The position numbers were made by a program, and so were the translations under genes. Shown piece after piece: positions 11,395 to 23,818 of a DNA stretch of 64,000 nucleotides. The stretch's first letter is position 1; every line of letters begins with the position of its first letter. The DNA is from Zymoseptoria tritici IPO323 (lineage: Eukaryota > Ascomycota > Dothideomycetes > Mycosphaerellales > Mycosphaerellaceae): assembly GCF_000219625.1 (NCBI RefSeq), contig NC_018215.1, forward strand, positions 1,736,001 to 1,800,000, read 5' to 3'. The notes under the pieces are model-generated. The model saw only the letters and a list, made by a program, of their open reading frames with translations. It searched no databases and had not been told where the DNA came from.

Positions 11395-13260
11395 TCAAAT
11401 CCAAGACTGCTGCGGCTGTTGCTGCTGCGGTTGCGCACTCGCCGTGCCCGGCCTCGGGAAAACAGGCATAGTTGGCAGCTGCTCCAACCCACCCATGGTA
11501 GCCTGTGGCGCATTTTGCCACCCCTGGCCCGTCTGCTGATTCACAAATTGAGATTGTCGAAAAGGATTCGTACTCCCAGTGTTTTGGACTTGCAATGGAG
11601 CAGGTGCGGGTGCTGTCTGCTGAGCTGGCGCCTTATTCCGCGCGAAGGGGTTTGTGCCCGTTGTTTGTGGTTGGAGGGGTTGAGGTTGGTAGGATTGCTG
11701 AGCGGCGAAAGGTGATGTCGGTTCGTTCTCAGGGATGGCAGGCGGGAGAGCGCTTCGTGCGAAAGGATTCTTGCCTCCGGTCGGTTGTGATTGTAGCTGA
11801 GGTGGCTGCTGAGGCGGCTGATTGAATCCGCCTGCAAAGTTGCCTCCTGTCTGCATCATGGATAGGCGGAATGGATTCGTGGTTTGTGGCTGGAGCTGAG
11901 CGGGTTGTTGTGCTTGAGGCGGGCTGCCGAATAGCTGCGATTGATCTTGTGGGAATGCATTGCCAGTGGGGAACGGCTGCTGCTGTTGTTGGCTTGGTTG
12001 AGGACCATAGCCTCCAAATCCGGCTCCCGTCGACTGACTTTGCAATGGCTGAGGCGGCTGCGGCTGTAGCTGTTGTGGTTGATTGAAGTGGTAATTTTGA
12101 GAACCATCGAAGCCAGTCATTTGTGGTTGAAGACCAAACTGCTGTTGAGGCTGCTGAAAGCCTGTCATTTGCGTTGACATCTGTGGTTGCGACTGCTGCT
12201 GCCGCAAGAAAGGATTCGTATTCGTATCCATCGGAGTCTGCTGCTGATCGATTGATGCGAAAAAGTCAATCAGATCTGGCGCTGGTCCTTTGGCCGGTTG
12301 GCTCGTCGTCGTTGCAGTGGCAGGTTTCACATCAAACGGTGTGGATGCAGCCGCGCTCTTCAACTGTGGCATTGACTGCGATGGCTTCGGAATGGACCTC
12401 CCTCCCTTCTTCGCATCCTGCTCCGCCAAGTACTGTCTCCGGTTGATCTCAAAGTCCTTGTCGTCGAGGTACTCCTGCAGCGATGCAGCCAAGCTCGTCG
12501 GCGCATGCTTCAACTTCGGAATCTCCAACCTCGTGGCGTACTCGTACTGCCTTGCCACGCTCAAATATGCCACCACCTGCTCCGTCTGTTTGCAAAACAC
12601 CTTGTAGATCCTAATCGCCCTCTCCGCGTCTGGTCGCGACATCTCAAAGTACCGACTGAGAACATTCATGACCGCCTCATTCTCAACATTGTACAGATCC
12701 AGCAGATCCCGCGTCAACAACCGGAACGCGGTCAAGGATATCTCATTCTCCGTATCGTGGTTCAGCAGATCGCACTTGACCAACGCCTTGATCTGATCTT
12801 GCACCGCTTCCGTCTCCCTCAACAGGCCCTTATCAACCGACAGTCTCTTCATCCGTCCCTCGCCAGATCTTACATGGTCGCACTTCGTCCTCTCAAACCC
12901 CATCGCCCGGGATAGCAGGTACTCGGAGTAAACTCTTATATTCTGCCCTTGGGTCTGTACATCCGTGAAGCTGTTGATCGCCAGTCGATTCCGCGGCGAC
13001 ACGGCCAGGTATCGTAACGTGACATCCTGCGCGCCCTCTTTGATCATGAGATGCACAATGATCAGGGCCTTGAACGCCACGGTCCATGTCGAGTCGCGGA
13101 GTCGATGCGTGAGCGTGCGGAACACCTCGGCGACGCCTGCGTCGCCGGATTGTGTGGCTAGTAGGATCTGTTGGCAGTATTTGGCCTTGGGACTTGCGAG
13201 TTTGACCTTTGTTGCGCCGCGGACGGCGGCTTCGAAGCTGCTGCTGCTGGGCCTGGGCAT
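11395..13260 (-). CDS. ANTH-domain clathrin adaptor, AP180/Yap1801 type
   Basis: Single exon, 621 aa. The ANTH domain covers about residues 8-290, opening with the phosphoinositide-binding signature KVKLASPKAKY and followed by the helical core (for example FRTLTHRLRDSTWTVAFKALIIVHLMI, split here only by reading). The rest is Gln/Pro-rich and holds five Asn-Pro-Phe motifs (TNPFLRQ, TNPFRLS, KNPFARS, TNPFARN, TNPFRQS), the ligand for EH-domain endocytic proteins. The C-terminus ends in QQSWI, consistent with a clathrin-binding tail. The protein should act at the plasma membrane in early clathrin-coated pit formation. Poly-Gln tracts in the tail explain many open frames on the other strand. Confidence 0.94.
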   Translation of the reverse strand: MPRPSSSSFEAAVRGATKVKLASPKAKYCQQILLATQSGDAGVAEVFRTLTHRLRDSTWTVAFKALIIVHLMIKEGAQDVTLRYLAVSPRNRLAINSFTDVQTQGQNIRVYSEYLLSRAMGFERTKCDHVRSGEGRMKRLSVDKGLLRETEAVQDQIKALVKCDLLNHDTENEISLTAFRLLTRDLLDLYNVENEAVMNVLSRYFEMSRPDAERAIRIYKVFCKQTEQVVAYLSVARQYEYATRLEIPKLKHAPTSLAASLQEYLDDKDFEINRRQYLAEQDAKKGGRSIPKPSQSMPQLKSAAASTPFDVKPATATTTSQPAKGPAPDLIDFFASIDQQQTPMDTNTNPFLRQQQSQPQMSTQMTGFQQPQQQFGLQPQMTGFDGSQNYHFNQPQQLQPQPPQPLQSQSTGAGFGGYGPQPSQQQQQPFPTGNAFPQDQSQLFGSPPQAQQPAQLQPQTTNPFRLSMMQTGGNFAGGFNQPPQQPPQLQSQPTGGKNPFARSALPPAIPENEPTSPFAAQQSYQPQPLQPQTTGTNPFARNKAPAQQTAPAPAPLQVQNTGSTNPFRQSQFVNQQTGQGWQNAPQATMGGLEQLPTMPVFPRPGTASAQPQQQQPQQSWI

Positions 13261-14028
13261 GGCGGGCGGTGGAGAGGAGTGTTGGATGCGGCTCGGTGGA
13301 AGGGAGGGTTATCGACGGAGGTGACGGTGGTGCATGCTGTGGTTTTGTGCGGTGGACGGACGGCAGGGTGTGATGTTACTATCTTCGGGCGTCGGCGGCG
13401 TGGATTGCTGCTAGCGGCGCTGTCAAGTGTCAACAGTAGCTGGGAAGCTCCCGGAGACGAGAGGGTGGCTGGCGCATGCTACGTAATGGTCGGCAGATTT
13501 CACTTGTTTCACGCGGAGAAAGGACCTCACCTCTTGGGACCACAAACAAGTATCACTCACTTACATCTTGTCCGTTGTTCTCGTCTTCATGGAAACTCAA
13601 TATCTGCGTCGCTCTCGGAACAACGTATCGCTAGGTTCAAATACAGTCAGCATCATGCAAAGTCAAACGAAGTGAGGTGAGGTTTTGAACGTTTCCAGTG
13701 TCATGTGAAATTGTTTTCGCTATTGCTGTCTCGTTATCCATGATGCGTGATGCATACACCGATACTAGATGCTCTGCCGTCTTTCCTGTGTGCCAGCTTG
13801 GCCAATTAGGTTGGCGATGTAGTATCACTCTCTTTCCTGGTCAGCTGTGACCAAATGCTTTCATTCCCATGCAATGCTTCAGTCTCATGCAATGCTCCAG
13901 GCCCATGCCATGCTTCAATCCCACGCAATGCTTCATTTCGATCCTTTTCCATGCCGCTCAAGTGAGACGGCGAATGCAAGCCTTGTCCTGTTAACGCCTT
14001 CATGTGAGCTGACTGATATGCCATGTCA
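13261..14028. other. Intergenic region between AP180 and Myb-like gene
   Basis: About 770 bases without a supported gene. Both neighbours are on the minus strand, so it holds the AP180 promoter and the 3' end of the Myb-like gene, including the 18-bp repeat array at 13867-13938. Confidence 0.45.
13867..13938. repeat. Four tandem copies of an 18-bp unit
   Basis: Four consecutive units close to CCATGCAATGCTTCAGTC, each with one to four changes. They lie about 90 bases beyond the stop of the Myb-like gene, probably in its 3' untranslated region. On the minus strand the period of 18 keeps frame and spells six-residue repeats near EALHGN, but the frame has no other sign of coding. Confidence 0.85.
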
Positions 14029-15620
14029 TCACTCCATCTCTTCCTTCCACTTCTTGGCGCAAGTGGCAGGAGCGAAGAGGTAGCTGCTACCACGTCGCTT
14101 CATCCACTCACTGATTTTCTTCCACGGAACGCGGCCACGAAGGTCGGCGCCACGTTGATGAACGCCGCTCTGCTCGACGTAGTAGTCGACGCCTTCCATG
14201 AGGAGCTCGATCTGAAAGCAGGATCGTGTCAGCAATGTTCAACAGTGCATGTGAAATGTTGAAGGTCTCAACTCACGTCTCTCTGCTTCCACGCTGGTCG
14301 ACGCACGCGCTCTTCCTTGGTCTTGGTCAGGACTCGCACCCGACCCCGCAAGGTCGACTCTGCTTCGCGGAACTTTCCCATTCTCTTGATGTCGCGGTAT
14401 GACCAGCCCTCGCGACGCTTGGTCAGGAGGTAGCGGTCTCTCGCACGACGATGAGTGGCTTCGGTGATGGCCACATCGTTGAGGTCAGGAGCTGGGTCTT
14501 CTTCCTCTTCTTCATCCTCGTCTTCATCATCATCGTCGTCATCACCACCGTCAGAGCTCTCACCGGACTCCATGAGCTTGACAGGAACACGACGCTCCAC
14601 CTCTTGCAGTGAGCCGGTGGCAGGAAGGTGAGAGATGCGAGAGTTGTGAACGTCCATCAAGGCAGAGTCATGCTGGGTGTATGCGGGGACCTCAGGGTAG
14701 GCTGTTGCGTCGTAGCGATGTCCGACCATGGTGGGCCACGATGAAAGCTGGCGAGGGTAAAGGTCGGCATGCTGCATGGATGATGGAGCGCGGTGCTGCA
14801 TGTGAGGACCGGACAGGATAAAGCTGTCACGGTTTTGGATCTTCACGTCGCGTTGAGTGGACTGTACGGCGTTGCCACCGAGACCGGGAAATGTACCCTC
14901 ATCCGTCCCCTGAGTGTCGGGCGTGAACGGTCCACTGTAGGCGTCGCTCGAGGCCGGTGAGGAGAAGGTGTCTAGCGACGGCAGGTTGGCCACGTGGTAC
15001 GCCCACGCTTCGTCTCTGATGAGGTCGAATTGATCCACGTCAACTTCTCGGTCGGGCAAGCCCACCAATGTCGATGTGCCAGGGCTATTGTCAATCTTCA
15101 TCGGCTGCGAGCCGTTGAGGGTTCCCATGGAGCCCATGGTGCTGCTGAAGCTACCGGTGCCGAACGACGACTGAGGTGTGAAGTAGGAAGCGGTGGTATC
15201 GTACGGGTATGTGAGTGTGTTGTTCGACATGATGGGCTCGGCACGAGGCTGTTCTGCGGGGCGGAAGGCCATGTCTGGTTGATTGGTATTGTATTCTCTC
15301 CACTGTGACATGGAGTAGGCATCTGCGCGGAAGATATCCTCAAAGGTTGAGACCGGAGGCATTCCGGTTGCCACGGCGGACGCGGCGAGCTCTCCGATGT
15401 TGACGTTGTTGACGGCGGGAGCTCTTGGCGAAGCTCCATCAGCTTCATCGTGTTGCGAATCGACCTCCATTGTTCGATGAGATGGTTGATGATAATGTCT
15501 CGGCTGGTGATATTGACTCAGTCGATGTGAAACTGGATGTGGTGGTGGATAAAAGGTGTATGGGGTGTTCGACCAGTTCGCGTAGAGGAACGCCGGGAAG
15601 TTGGCATTTGATCCGGACAT
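14029..15620 (-). CDS. Myb/SANT-like fungal protein with acidic hinge
   Basis: Two exons, 14277-15620 and 14029-14211, phase 0 across a 65-nt intron, 508 aa. Start is the first ATG in the frame (MSGSNANFPAF). The first 370 residues are low-complexity with Ser/Pro/Tyr. An acidic run follows (about 385-405), then a conserved C-terminal region: RDRYLLTKRREGWSYRDIKRMGKF and, across the intron, IELLMEGVDYYV with VPWKKISEWMKRRG and TCAKKWKEE. Paired Trp spacing and basic helices are like those in Myb/SANT-type DNA-binding folds of fungal proteins. It is probably a nuclear regulator; targets are unknown. The unspliced frame would lose the second half of the conserved domain, which supports the intron. 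Confidence 0.82.
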
Positions 15621-18600
15621 GGTGCGCTGGATCTTCACCGCAAGTGAACTTCGCAAGTGTACGCGCTCTTCACTGCAGGAAATGGTCGGTGACAGCAAGT
15701 AACCGATTGTTCGGTGTGCAAGCAGCCTGAACGATGGCGTCGATTCACGTGGAGTCGGCGTGTAGAGCAGTACAGTATGGAGCCCGAGCGACGGGTTGCA
15801 ACCGGGAGCTGCAGGAACGATGGCGTTCGGTGAACACGGCTGGGCGTGGAGAAGGAATGGCGGTGTAGGGTTTCGTCGATGCTAACAGGATCTAGGAGAT
15901 TCTTTGCGTGTCAGTGGATGATTCCTGGAGCCTTCAACTGTAGGAGGCCGCTGAACTGCAAGCACAACCACTTACCGAAACTTCGCCAACCTCTTATCTG
16001 TCTTGGATACGCCTTGCTGGATCGGTTTTCTCTCGGACAGGTTGCTTCTGGTGTGGAGAGATTCGGGCCGTCGCTCGATGGTGGTCAAGATTGGAGATTG
16101 CTGCTGAAAGACTCTGCCGCCGGTTTCGAAAGTACAATAGACAACCGCCGATTGGAACAAGAGAAGAAAGGACAACAGATCAACCATCAAGGAGATGAAG
16201 CAGAACCTACTTGGAATGAGCCTTGACTCCTCAAGATCGCAGGACTTGCTCTCCAGGCCACGTTTCAGGGAGTGCAGCCATCGATTCGGCGTACCCTTCA
16301 AGTGCGTTTGGTCTTTGCCGTCGACGAATGTCGGCAGACCGACGGCGAGCCCTTCCGAGCCCCAATGCAGCGATGCTGCTCCATCTGTAGAACTGGATAG
16401 CGAGGCCCAGGATGATGCTGCGACATCCGCGCCGCAAGGAAGCGTGGTCAAGCGCGGCTGCCGGGGCCTCTCTACCAGAGAATCGCATTCAGACTGACAT
16501 TGAAAGGCAAGTCGTTCCGAGACAGATCAACGGCAGCAGTCTGGACTGGCCTTGTGCCCGTTCGTTCAATGTCCGCCGATGATGCATCCTCCAGACAGGC
16601 CCCGCTCCGGACCTCACTCTGCACGTTCCCGGATCCAATTTTTTTGAGCTAATGAGCATCGTCATGAGTAGCAGCATGCCAAGCTGCGTGCATTACGATC
16701 GGTGTTTGAAGCGACGACGGAGCCAATCTCGTTCACTGTATCATCGAGACCCAGAAGTACGGCTCGCCATCGAAGGACGATGTACCGACATTGGCAGGAC
16801 CAAGATCACCGTGATCGACGACAGCGATGTGTTGAAGTGGACCTGGTAAGTGTCTGAACAGGGCAAGATGCAGTCTTTCGATGGTACTGAACGGCAGCGT
16901 GCGGCTCAGCGAAAGGATTCCTTTGCACTGCATAGAACCTGCGTCGAAATTGACAGCTCATGCACACTTGAAGAGTCAGTGATACCAGTCGTTTTACGGC
17001 GGCCTTTTTACTCACAACACGGCTTGCACGTCGGGGCGAACCAGGCTTCACATCCCATGGCACAAGCAATGCCAGCACAGCTTCAACGTCGTGGTACGTG
17101 ATGGACGGCCGTCTGTCAAAACGCGTTCCCTGCCGATCGACTGTCAAGAACGGGCCGATGCAGTAGACCGCAGACCATGTCCTTGACTGGTGGAGTCGAC
17201 GTGAGCAGCCGCGACGCGGGCAGGCCAGCGATGCACAAACGCCAATGGAGGCCAATCCCGGACGAGGCCGGCGTCGGTAGCCATCGATAATCAAGCGGTG
17301 CAAGAGACACAGGCCGACGGCAGTGAGTGGCGATGCCGCGAGCCTCCCACGTCGAACATCGCAATGTGGCGGTGCTCTTCGTGGGTGTCTTGTTCTTGGT
17401 GTGGTGTACGAAGGAGGGAAGAGTTTGTGGACTGTGGACGATGTTTACTCTCGGAGGTTCGCCGACGGCTTCCCCGCTCGGCCAATGGTGGTCGCCGTCG
17501 GGCCATGTGGAGGAAAACTCCCGACGGCGACCACTTTCGCTTTCACGTGAGTTCGTCTCTTCTTTTACCTTACACATGACAACGACTTCACGCTCATTGC
17601 TGGTTCGAATCTCCATCATGGCTGTCATTCGCTACGACTGTCAAAATGTCGATATCCTCATAGGCGGAGCAATATCGCACGTGCGACGAATGGGAAGCCG
17701 ATATTGATCTCCCTACGCGCCTCGAATCAATAGCCGCCGAGGAACCTCACCTCCCGATCCTCACGCGACAACATGGCAATGCCATCGCTTCTACCACGCA
17801 TCCATGAGCGCGTGTCAACGAAGAATAATCTCCACGGCCCAAGTTGCCACCGGATGGATTTGACTGTCCCTCACGCGTCGATTCATGCTATTGGCGAACT
17901 TCAACTTGTCGGCTTCAACTATCCCTCGAAGGCGTCCAAGGTCGGTCTCAGATACAATTGCACCAATTCGACAATGAGGATCATGGCCTGGAAAGCAATG
18001 CTGGTATGTTTCAGGCAGTGTCCAAACGTCTTGCGAGCCCAGTGCTGGCGCTGTCTCTGCAACAAGTCCATATCTCTTCAATCAGATCTACGCCGCACGA
18101 TCTAGCCGCCGGGCCTGGCTTCACCCTGGCCACCACTCTCCGGCCCTACTTTGCCGCGGTACACCCAAGAATAGCTCGAAACAGGCGCGACGCTCGCACC
18201 GAACGAGTGTGGTACCTGCATCGGCGTTTTGACTTCACCCACGGTACGACCTTTGGCCACTAAATGGGCCAGTATCAACAGCCGCCCTCGAGTTCTGTAG
18301 AAGCGCTCGAGGCACAGAACGCCTGGTGTTTCAGCCCTACGAACATTCTTTGGCTCGTAGCATTCGTTGCGAGATCATAGATGCGAATCCATTGCGGTTC
18401 GTTTCATCGACGGACCTACGCCCTCTCACAGCCCTGGTCGCAGGCCGCAGTCAATGTTGTCCGGCACAGTAATGTTGATATAAGCTGGCCATGTCACCGC
18501 TCTCCACTGTTGGTCTCTCCAGATCAAACATTGCCCACAGCGAACGTCCTTTCTACCTTTCACTTCTGCATATTTCCTTTTCTCCTTGGTTCTTTCCTTG

Positions 18601-18784
18601 GTCATCTCTTCGGTCTGATACTGGCGTCAGCGACCTCTTAATTTCTAATCTTTCATTGCTTGTTCTGTTGAAGCACAACGACGCCTGGCCTGCGTTGGCA
18701 TCAAGTCTTCTTTTCAACTTCCTTCTAACTTTCATCACGATACCGGAGGTGCCTTTCATGACATATTCCAAAGTCCTTTCGATC
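15621..18784. other. 3.2-kb interval with no supported gene
   Basis: Many short overlapping frames on both strands, none with a recognisable domain or a clean start and splice pattern. A 65-codon frame at 16652-16849 (plus) has an acceptable ATG but no family evidence. The two flanking Myb-like genes diverge from this interval, so it contains both promoters and probably long leaders. Confidence 0.4.
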
Positions 18785-19687
18785 ATGCCGAAAGAGAGCC
18801 GGACTACAATGGCGAGCTACCGTCATGCCTCCAATGCTCCTTATACGAACACGAACACCAACGCGAACACGACATACACAAACGCATCAACTTCAGCTGC
18901 TGGTCAGAGAAACGCCGCGATCTGGAGCACCGCGGATGACGAAATTCTTCTCCAAGCCAGAGCATCGGGTTTGAATTGGCAGCCCATCGCTACTCGACAC
19001 TTCCCCAACAAGACTGCGAATGCATGTCGCAAGCGCCATGAACGACTCGTGGAACGACGCCACGTAGAAGACTGGGATACGCACAAACTGGAGTTGCTTG
19101 CCGAAGAATACATGGCATGCCGTCAGGAGATGTGGGAGATTCTTGCATCACGGCTCGGCGAACGTTGGGGTGTGATTGAAGCCAAGGTGAGCAGCAAGGA
19201 CATAGTCCTCCCAATGCTGGTCAATCACTAAGATCCCTCACAGTGCATGGAGAAGGGCTTGAAAACTCTACAGACGGCAGCTCGGACAGCTCACCGGAAA
19301 GCTGCGGCCGACAGCCACTCCGTGGGCGACCCAGGTATTTCAGACCACAATAGCGACTCTGGTATTGGCTTGGGCTCCGACACTGAGATGGACCTCCTAG
19401 GTGAGGCTGGCCCATCGACCAAATCATCCTCCTGGCACGCTCCACCCGCGTCTCGACATTCGGAGCACTTACATCAGGAGCATGCCCGCTCGCGAAGTCT
19501 GCCGACGCCATTGCCGCTGTATCGACCTCCGCCTCCAATCGTACCGCGGCGAGCGATTGAGGGTGTGGATCCGACGACAAGTTCAAATGAGATGTCTTTG
19601 GACAGGTCATCTGCTTCTCGGCGCTGCTCGCCCGATTCTCAGAATGGTCGAGGAGGTATCAGCATCCAGTCTGTTCTTTCCAACTGA
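18785..19687 (+). CDS. Myb-like DNA-binding protein
   Basis: Two exons, 18785-19186 and 19244-19687, in phase, 281 aa. The Myb/SANT region spans about residues 38-125: WSTADDEILLQARASGLNW, PNKTANACRKRHERLVERR, then a second half with EDWDTHKLELLAEEYMACR and MWEILASRLGERW. The exon junction restores EAK-CMEKGLKTLQ. The C-terminal half is Ser/Pro-rich. Start choice is uncertain: in-frame ATGs also exist at 18758 and 18809, the last with the best context (ctacaATGG); a much longer upstream frame reads through what looks like leader sequence. A Thr/Asn-rich stretch (TNTNTNANTTYTN) precedes the domain. Probably a nuclear DNA-binding protein; targets unknown. Confidence 0.85.
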
Positions 19688-20213
19688 GGAAGAGCTCGAT
19701 ATGATCAGTGGAACGATATTGAGCTGCGCATTGCTCAGGCGCTGCACGATGATCTCTTTCACTGTCTGCTTTTGTACGACTATCACGACCTTAATGATTA
19801 GCATTGCATTGAGAGCATAGGATGAACGATGACTTTATGCTATTGGCAGAGAGTACGATACTTGGTGAGGGCATTGCAAACGATAATATATGCATTGTTC
19901 AAGATGTTCATACCCTTCACCTTCTTGTCATATGACAGAAGGATCTTGTGGTATTGCGGTAGAACTATTTCAAGGGGTCCATCAATTCACCGACTTTGAC
20001 CGAAACCGCATACCCCAGATTCATCATCTCTCCACTTTTCGAGGTGCATAATAAGGTAAGGTAATTCACTAGCACGTCAGTGTTATTTGGCTCACCGCAG
20101 AACCTAGCATGCCTGACCACGTACATGGTTCAGCGAGATAGACCAGATATAATTTGCTAAACAGAGATTCCCTTGTCCGTGGGCGCTGGACGGCCACCTA
20201 TACCTTTCCCTGG
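19688..20213. other. Intergenic region, Myb-like gene to CDF gene
   Basis: About 525 bases, more AT-rich than the flanks, no supported gene. It holds the 3' end of the Myb-like gene and the promoter of the transporter gene. Confidence 0.4.
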
Positions 20214-21780
20214 ATGTCGATTCGTGGCCTGCCGCGAGGTTTCACTGTCGGCTGCGCTCTGCCACGCGACACCTCCCTTCGCACCACTACGCCCTCGACG
20301 ACTTCGACGACCTCGCCGCTTTCACATATCCTCCACAGATCTCGAGTGCGGTTAAAGGTGCAGCATCGAGTCCTGGTGACTTCGTCCGGTGGGAGTTCTG
20401 CTGCTACTGCTGCTTCTGCTTCGCTCCGCCTCCGATCTCCCCATCAGTGGTCACACATTGCCCACCATTCGCGACGAATACCACCGACCGCAATGGCGAC
20501 TTCAACTACGCAGAAGAGGAGCCATGCAGGACACTCGCACGGCGGCCATCATCACCACCACGACAATACATATCTCACGAGCAAGAATAGCAGCGATCCA
20601 GGAGTGAGGATAACACGCATTGGGCTATATGTCAACTTGGGCATGGCGATTGCAAAGGGTACAGGAGGAGTTGTGTTCAATTCACAAGCGTAAGAGCTGT
20701 TCGAGAATCGCAATCGGAGACCACACAAATCTAACATCACCTCTAGCTTGACGGCAGACGCTCTCCACGCATTGACGGATCTGATCTCGGACGTGACCAC
20801 ATTATTGACCATCTCCTACTCGATTCGACCGGCTTCAGCACGGTTCCCGCTTGGCTACGGTAAAGTGGAATCCCTCGGCGCCCTCGCAGTCTCAGGCATT
20901 CTCCTCTCCGGCGGTTTCATGATTGGGCTACAAGCAGTCATGGCTCTCAGCCAGCAGTTCTTCCCTCAAATCTTCGAGGCTCTCTCTCATATCGGCATGT
21001 TCGAACATGCGCATCACCACGGACACGACCATGGAGCTATCCACCTGGGACCGAACATCAATGCTGCGTGGCTAGCTGCGGGTTCAATCGTGGTCAAGGA
21101 GTGGCTGTATCGAGCTACGATGAAGATTGCCAAGGACAAGAGGAGTAGTGTTCTCTCGAGTAATGTGAGCGTGCTCCAGAACATACCTGCCCAACACCAA
21201 TACTGACAAAGACCAGGCATACCATCACCGCGTCGACAGTCTGACAGCTTTCGTCGCACTCTTCACCATCGTCGCCAGCCATTTCCTAGAAGGTGCTCGC
21301 TGGCTAGATCCCGTTGGAGGCCTGATCATCAGCGGCATGATCGTGCAAGCAGGCTGGGGCAACACCAAGTCCGCACTCTACGAGCTCGCCGACGCAGGAA
21401 TGGAAGACGAAGCCCGCGAAGGAGCTGAAAAGGCCGCGAACGCCGTGTTAGCTGGACGGAAAGAGGAGATCCGTGGCGTGCAGGGCATCAAGAGCGGGCA
21501 GAACCTCATGTTTGAGGTGGAGGTCGCCGTGGAGAAGGATTGCTCGGTGGCGAAGTCGAATGAGATTGAGGTGGAGATCAGGGAGGCGATTGCGGCGAGT
21601 GTGCGTGGTACGAAACGGGTTAATGTCAGGTTTACGACGAAGGAGGAGCCTGCGTTTCTTGATCAGTTTGTGGCTAGTGAGGAGAAGTTGGATGGAGAGG
21701 CCGATGGACATGGACATGATCATGGGCACGATCACGATGATCATGACCATGGACACACGAATGGGGCTAAGCAGAAGTAG
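20214..21780 (+). CDS. Cation diffusion facilitator, mitochondrial MMT1/2 type
   Basis: Three exons, 20214-20689, 20747-21164 and 21217-21780, giving 485 aa. The N-terminus from MSIRGLPRGF is Arg/Ser/Thr-rich with few acidic residues, as expected of a mitochondrial presequence; an internal ATG before ATSTTQKRSHAGHSHGG is an alternative start. The CDF domain follows: VRITRIGLYVNLGMAIAKG, then TADALHALTDLISD with H166 and D170, and YHHRVDSL with H301 and D305 in the later membrane helix, the usual metal-site pairs. His-rich stretches occur before the first helix, in the TM4-5 loop (HAHHHGHDHG) and at the C-terminus. Yeast Mmt1/Mmt2 move iron across the inner mitochondrial membrane; that role is inferred here from resemblance. 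Confidence 0.9.
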
Positions 21781-22156
21781 AAGTAGAAGGCATTGCGAAA
21801 GACTTGGATAGAAGTGGGATTCGAAGGGCCAAGGCCTAGAGAAACACCTTGTCAAATGATGAAAGATGGTGAGATGAATGCGCATATCTATAATCTTACT
21901 TGTTTGATATCTTTGTGGCCGAGAGTCAAGCATGTTGTGAGAATGGTCCATTTGGCATGGACGTTACCACGATGTCTCCGCGGGTGGACCTGGTGGATAT
22001 TGTGTCTCAGCTTTGCGCTGGACAAATGCGGCTATTTAATGGGCTTTTTCGACACGTCGCGTCCCTTCTTCATCCGTCTCCGTCGCGTCTTCCAGCTTTC
22101 AATTCATCACCACATCAATCCGACGTCTACCATTTCTCTACCCACACACTCGCAGA
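21781..22156. other. Intergenic region, CDF gene to primase gene
   Basis: 376 bases between two rightward genes; no supported gene. The final part, pyrimidine-rich with repeated ACC/CAT, is the leader of the primase gene. Confidence 0.4.
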
Positions 22157-23818
22157 ATGTTGGCAATACCATCCGCGTCGCGCATCGACGCGAAGCGACG
22201 GGCGGTGGTCAATCCCAAGCGCCAGCAATTCCAACAGGCCGCATTCGCAGAGCAGGACTATGCACATCGCATGAACTTTTACATCATCCCACCAACAGGC
22301 GACATCACACTCGAAGAATTCGAAGAATGGGGCATCGCACGTCTCAAAGTGCTCGCGGAGCTCGAGGCTTGTCAATTCCGGAATAAGACGCCCACCGAGA
22401 CGGAGGAGTACATGCGACCGATTCTGGCCAAGCACCTGCCGCTCGCGAGTAACAGCTCTCGCAGCAGTGAGGTGAACTTGGAGCGGAAACGAGATCATTA
22501 CAGTCATTGGACTCTTCGACTAGCATTCTCGAGCACACAGGACCTACGACAGCGATTCTCGCGATTGGAAGCACAGTTGTTCAAGCTGAGGATACAGCAG
22601 GATGATCTGCGGGAGAGGAAGTCTTTCATCGAGTCGCTGCCGATGTCGTGGGAGACTGTGAGTAATGAGGAGAAGGCTATACTGGGTGACGACCTCAAGG
22701 CGGCGACGAGATGGTACAAAGAAGATGAGGAGAGCTGGTTCAAGGTAGAGTGGGAGAATGTGCCGGAGTTGGTGGAGAAGCGTCAGGTTCTCTTGAAGAA
22801 GGGCAAAGCATACGTGCACGTCAGGGAGCAGATGAACATGGTGGTGAACGAGTTCTCGAGACAGCTGGAGTCGGGTCTGGAACTTGCTGCTCGATTCTTG
22901 CCCCGCATGGACGAGGACAACCGACTGGCGCCGATATTACACCACCTCTCGCAGTCGTTCGTGGCGCCCGATGCGTCGTATGCGGAGAGCTCAAGTCTCA
23001 ACGATATCACAAGCATCACCGCGGGCTCCATCGATGGACACAGCAAGCACTTCCCATTGTGCATGCAGAATCTTCATCGCGAATTGAGGAAGAACAGCCA
23101 TTTGAAGCATTATGGACGTCTGCAATACACGCTCTTCCTGAAGGGCATTGGATTGAGCATGAACGAGTGTATCGTGTTCTGGCGGAAGAGCTTCAAGCTG
23201 ATCACTGATGGTATGTCGGGATGCCGGGTCGTGACACCGGATTGTACCGGGCCGTGATACCGAACGACTGCTGATATCTCACAGACAAGTTCAAATCGGA
23301 ATATCTTTACAACGTCCGACACGCCTATGGCGATGTTGGCGGCGACTCAAATCGTCGTGGTCGCGGCTACACTCCATACAGTTGTCAAAAGTTGCTCACG
23401 GAAGCTCCACCCTCGAGCGGACAAACACACGGCTGCCCTTATCGAACATACAGCTCAGACAACCTCATCGGCCTGCTGCAAAACGTGGGCGTCTCTGACA
23501 AAGAGCTGCTGAAGGGTGTCCGCGAGGACGTGGCTAAGCAACGGTACCATATTGCTTGCAACAGGGTCTTCGAATCGACGCACAAGAATGAGATCAAGAA
23601 GGTTCGTCTGGTTCCCGTTTCGGTAATGCAATGCACAGCTCTGACCATGTCCATAGGTGAAAGACGAGTCTCTCTGGCCAGCCAGCGAGCTCGACACGAT
23701 TCTGCATCCAAACACATATTTCAAGCGAAGTTTTCTGCTCAAGAACCTCGGAAAGGTCCAAGCTGGAGACATTGGCGTTGTTGATAATGGTGGACCATCT
23801 CAGTCTTCGGTGGAGTGA
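22157..23818 (+). CDS. PRI2: DNA primase large subunit
   Basis: Three exons, 22157-23210, 23285-23601 and 23657-23818, in phase, 510 aa, close to the usual length. Partner of the catalytic small subunit in the pol alpha-primase complex. The four cysteines of the C-terminal 4Fe-4S domain are visible at C302 (FPLCMQN), C385 (YSCQKLL), C402 (HGCPYRTY) and C443 (IACNRVF); gaps of 83, 17 and 41 match those of yeast Pri2 (C336, C417, C434, C474). The first intron lies inside the Fe-S domain after FWRKSFKLITD and the second after NEIKK. The N-terminal part is helical and charged as in other eukaryotes. Nuclear, required to make RNA primers at origins and on the lagging strand. Confidence 0.95.

Noticed and set aside
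16806..17303. 165-codon minus frame in the 3.2-kb interval
   Set aside because: Arg/Ser-rich random-looking translation, no domain and no splice partner.
17590..17625. Possible tRNA T-arm (ggttcgaatct)
   Set aside because: No acceptor stem, D-arm or anticodon arm can be paired around it.
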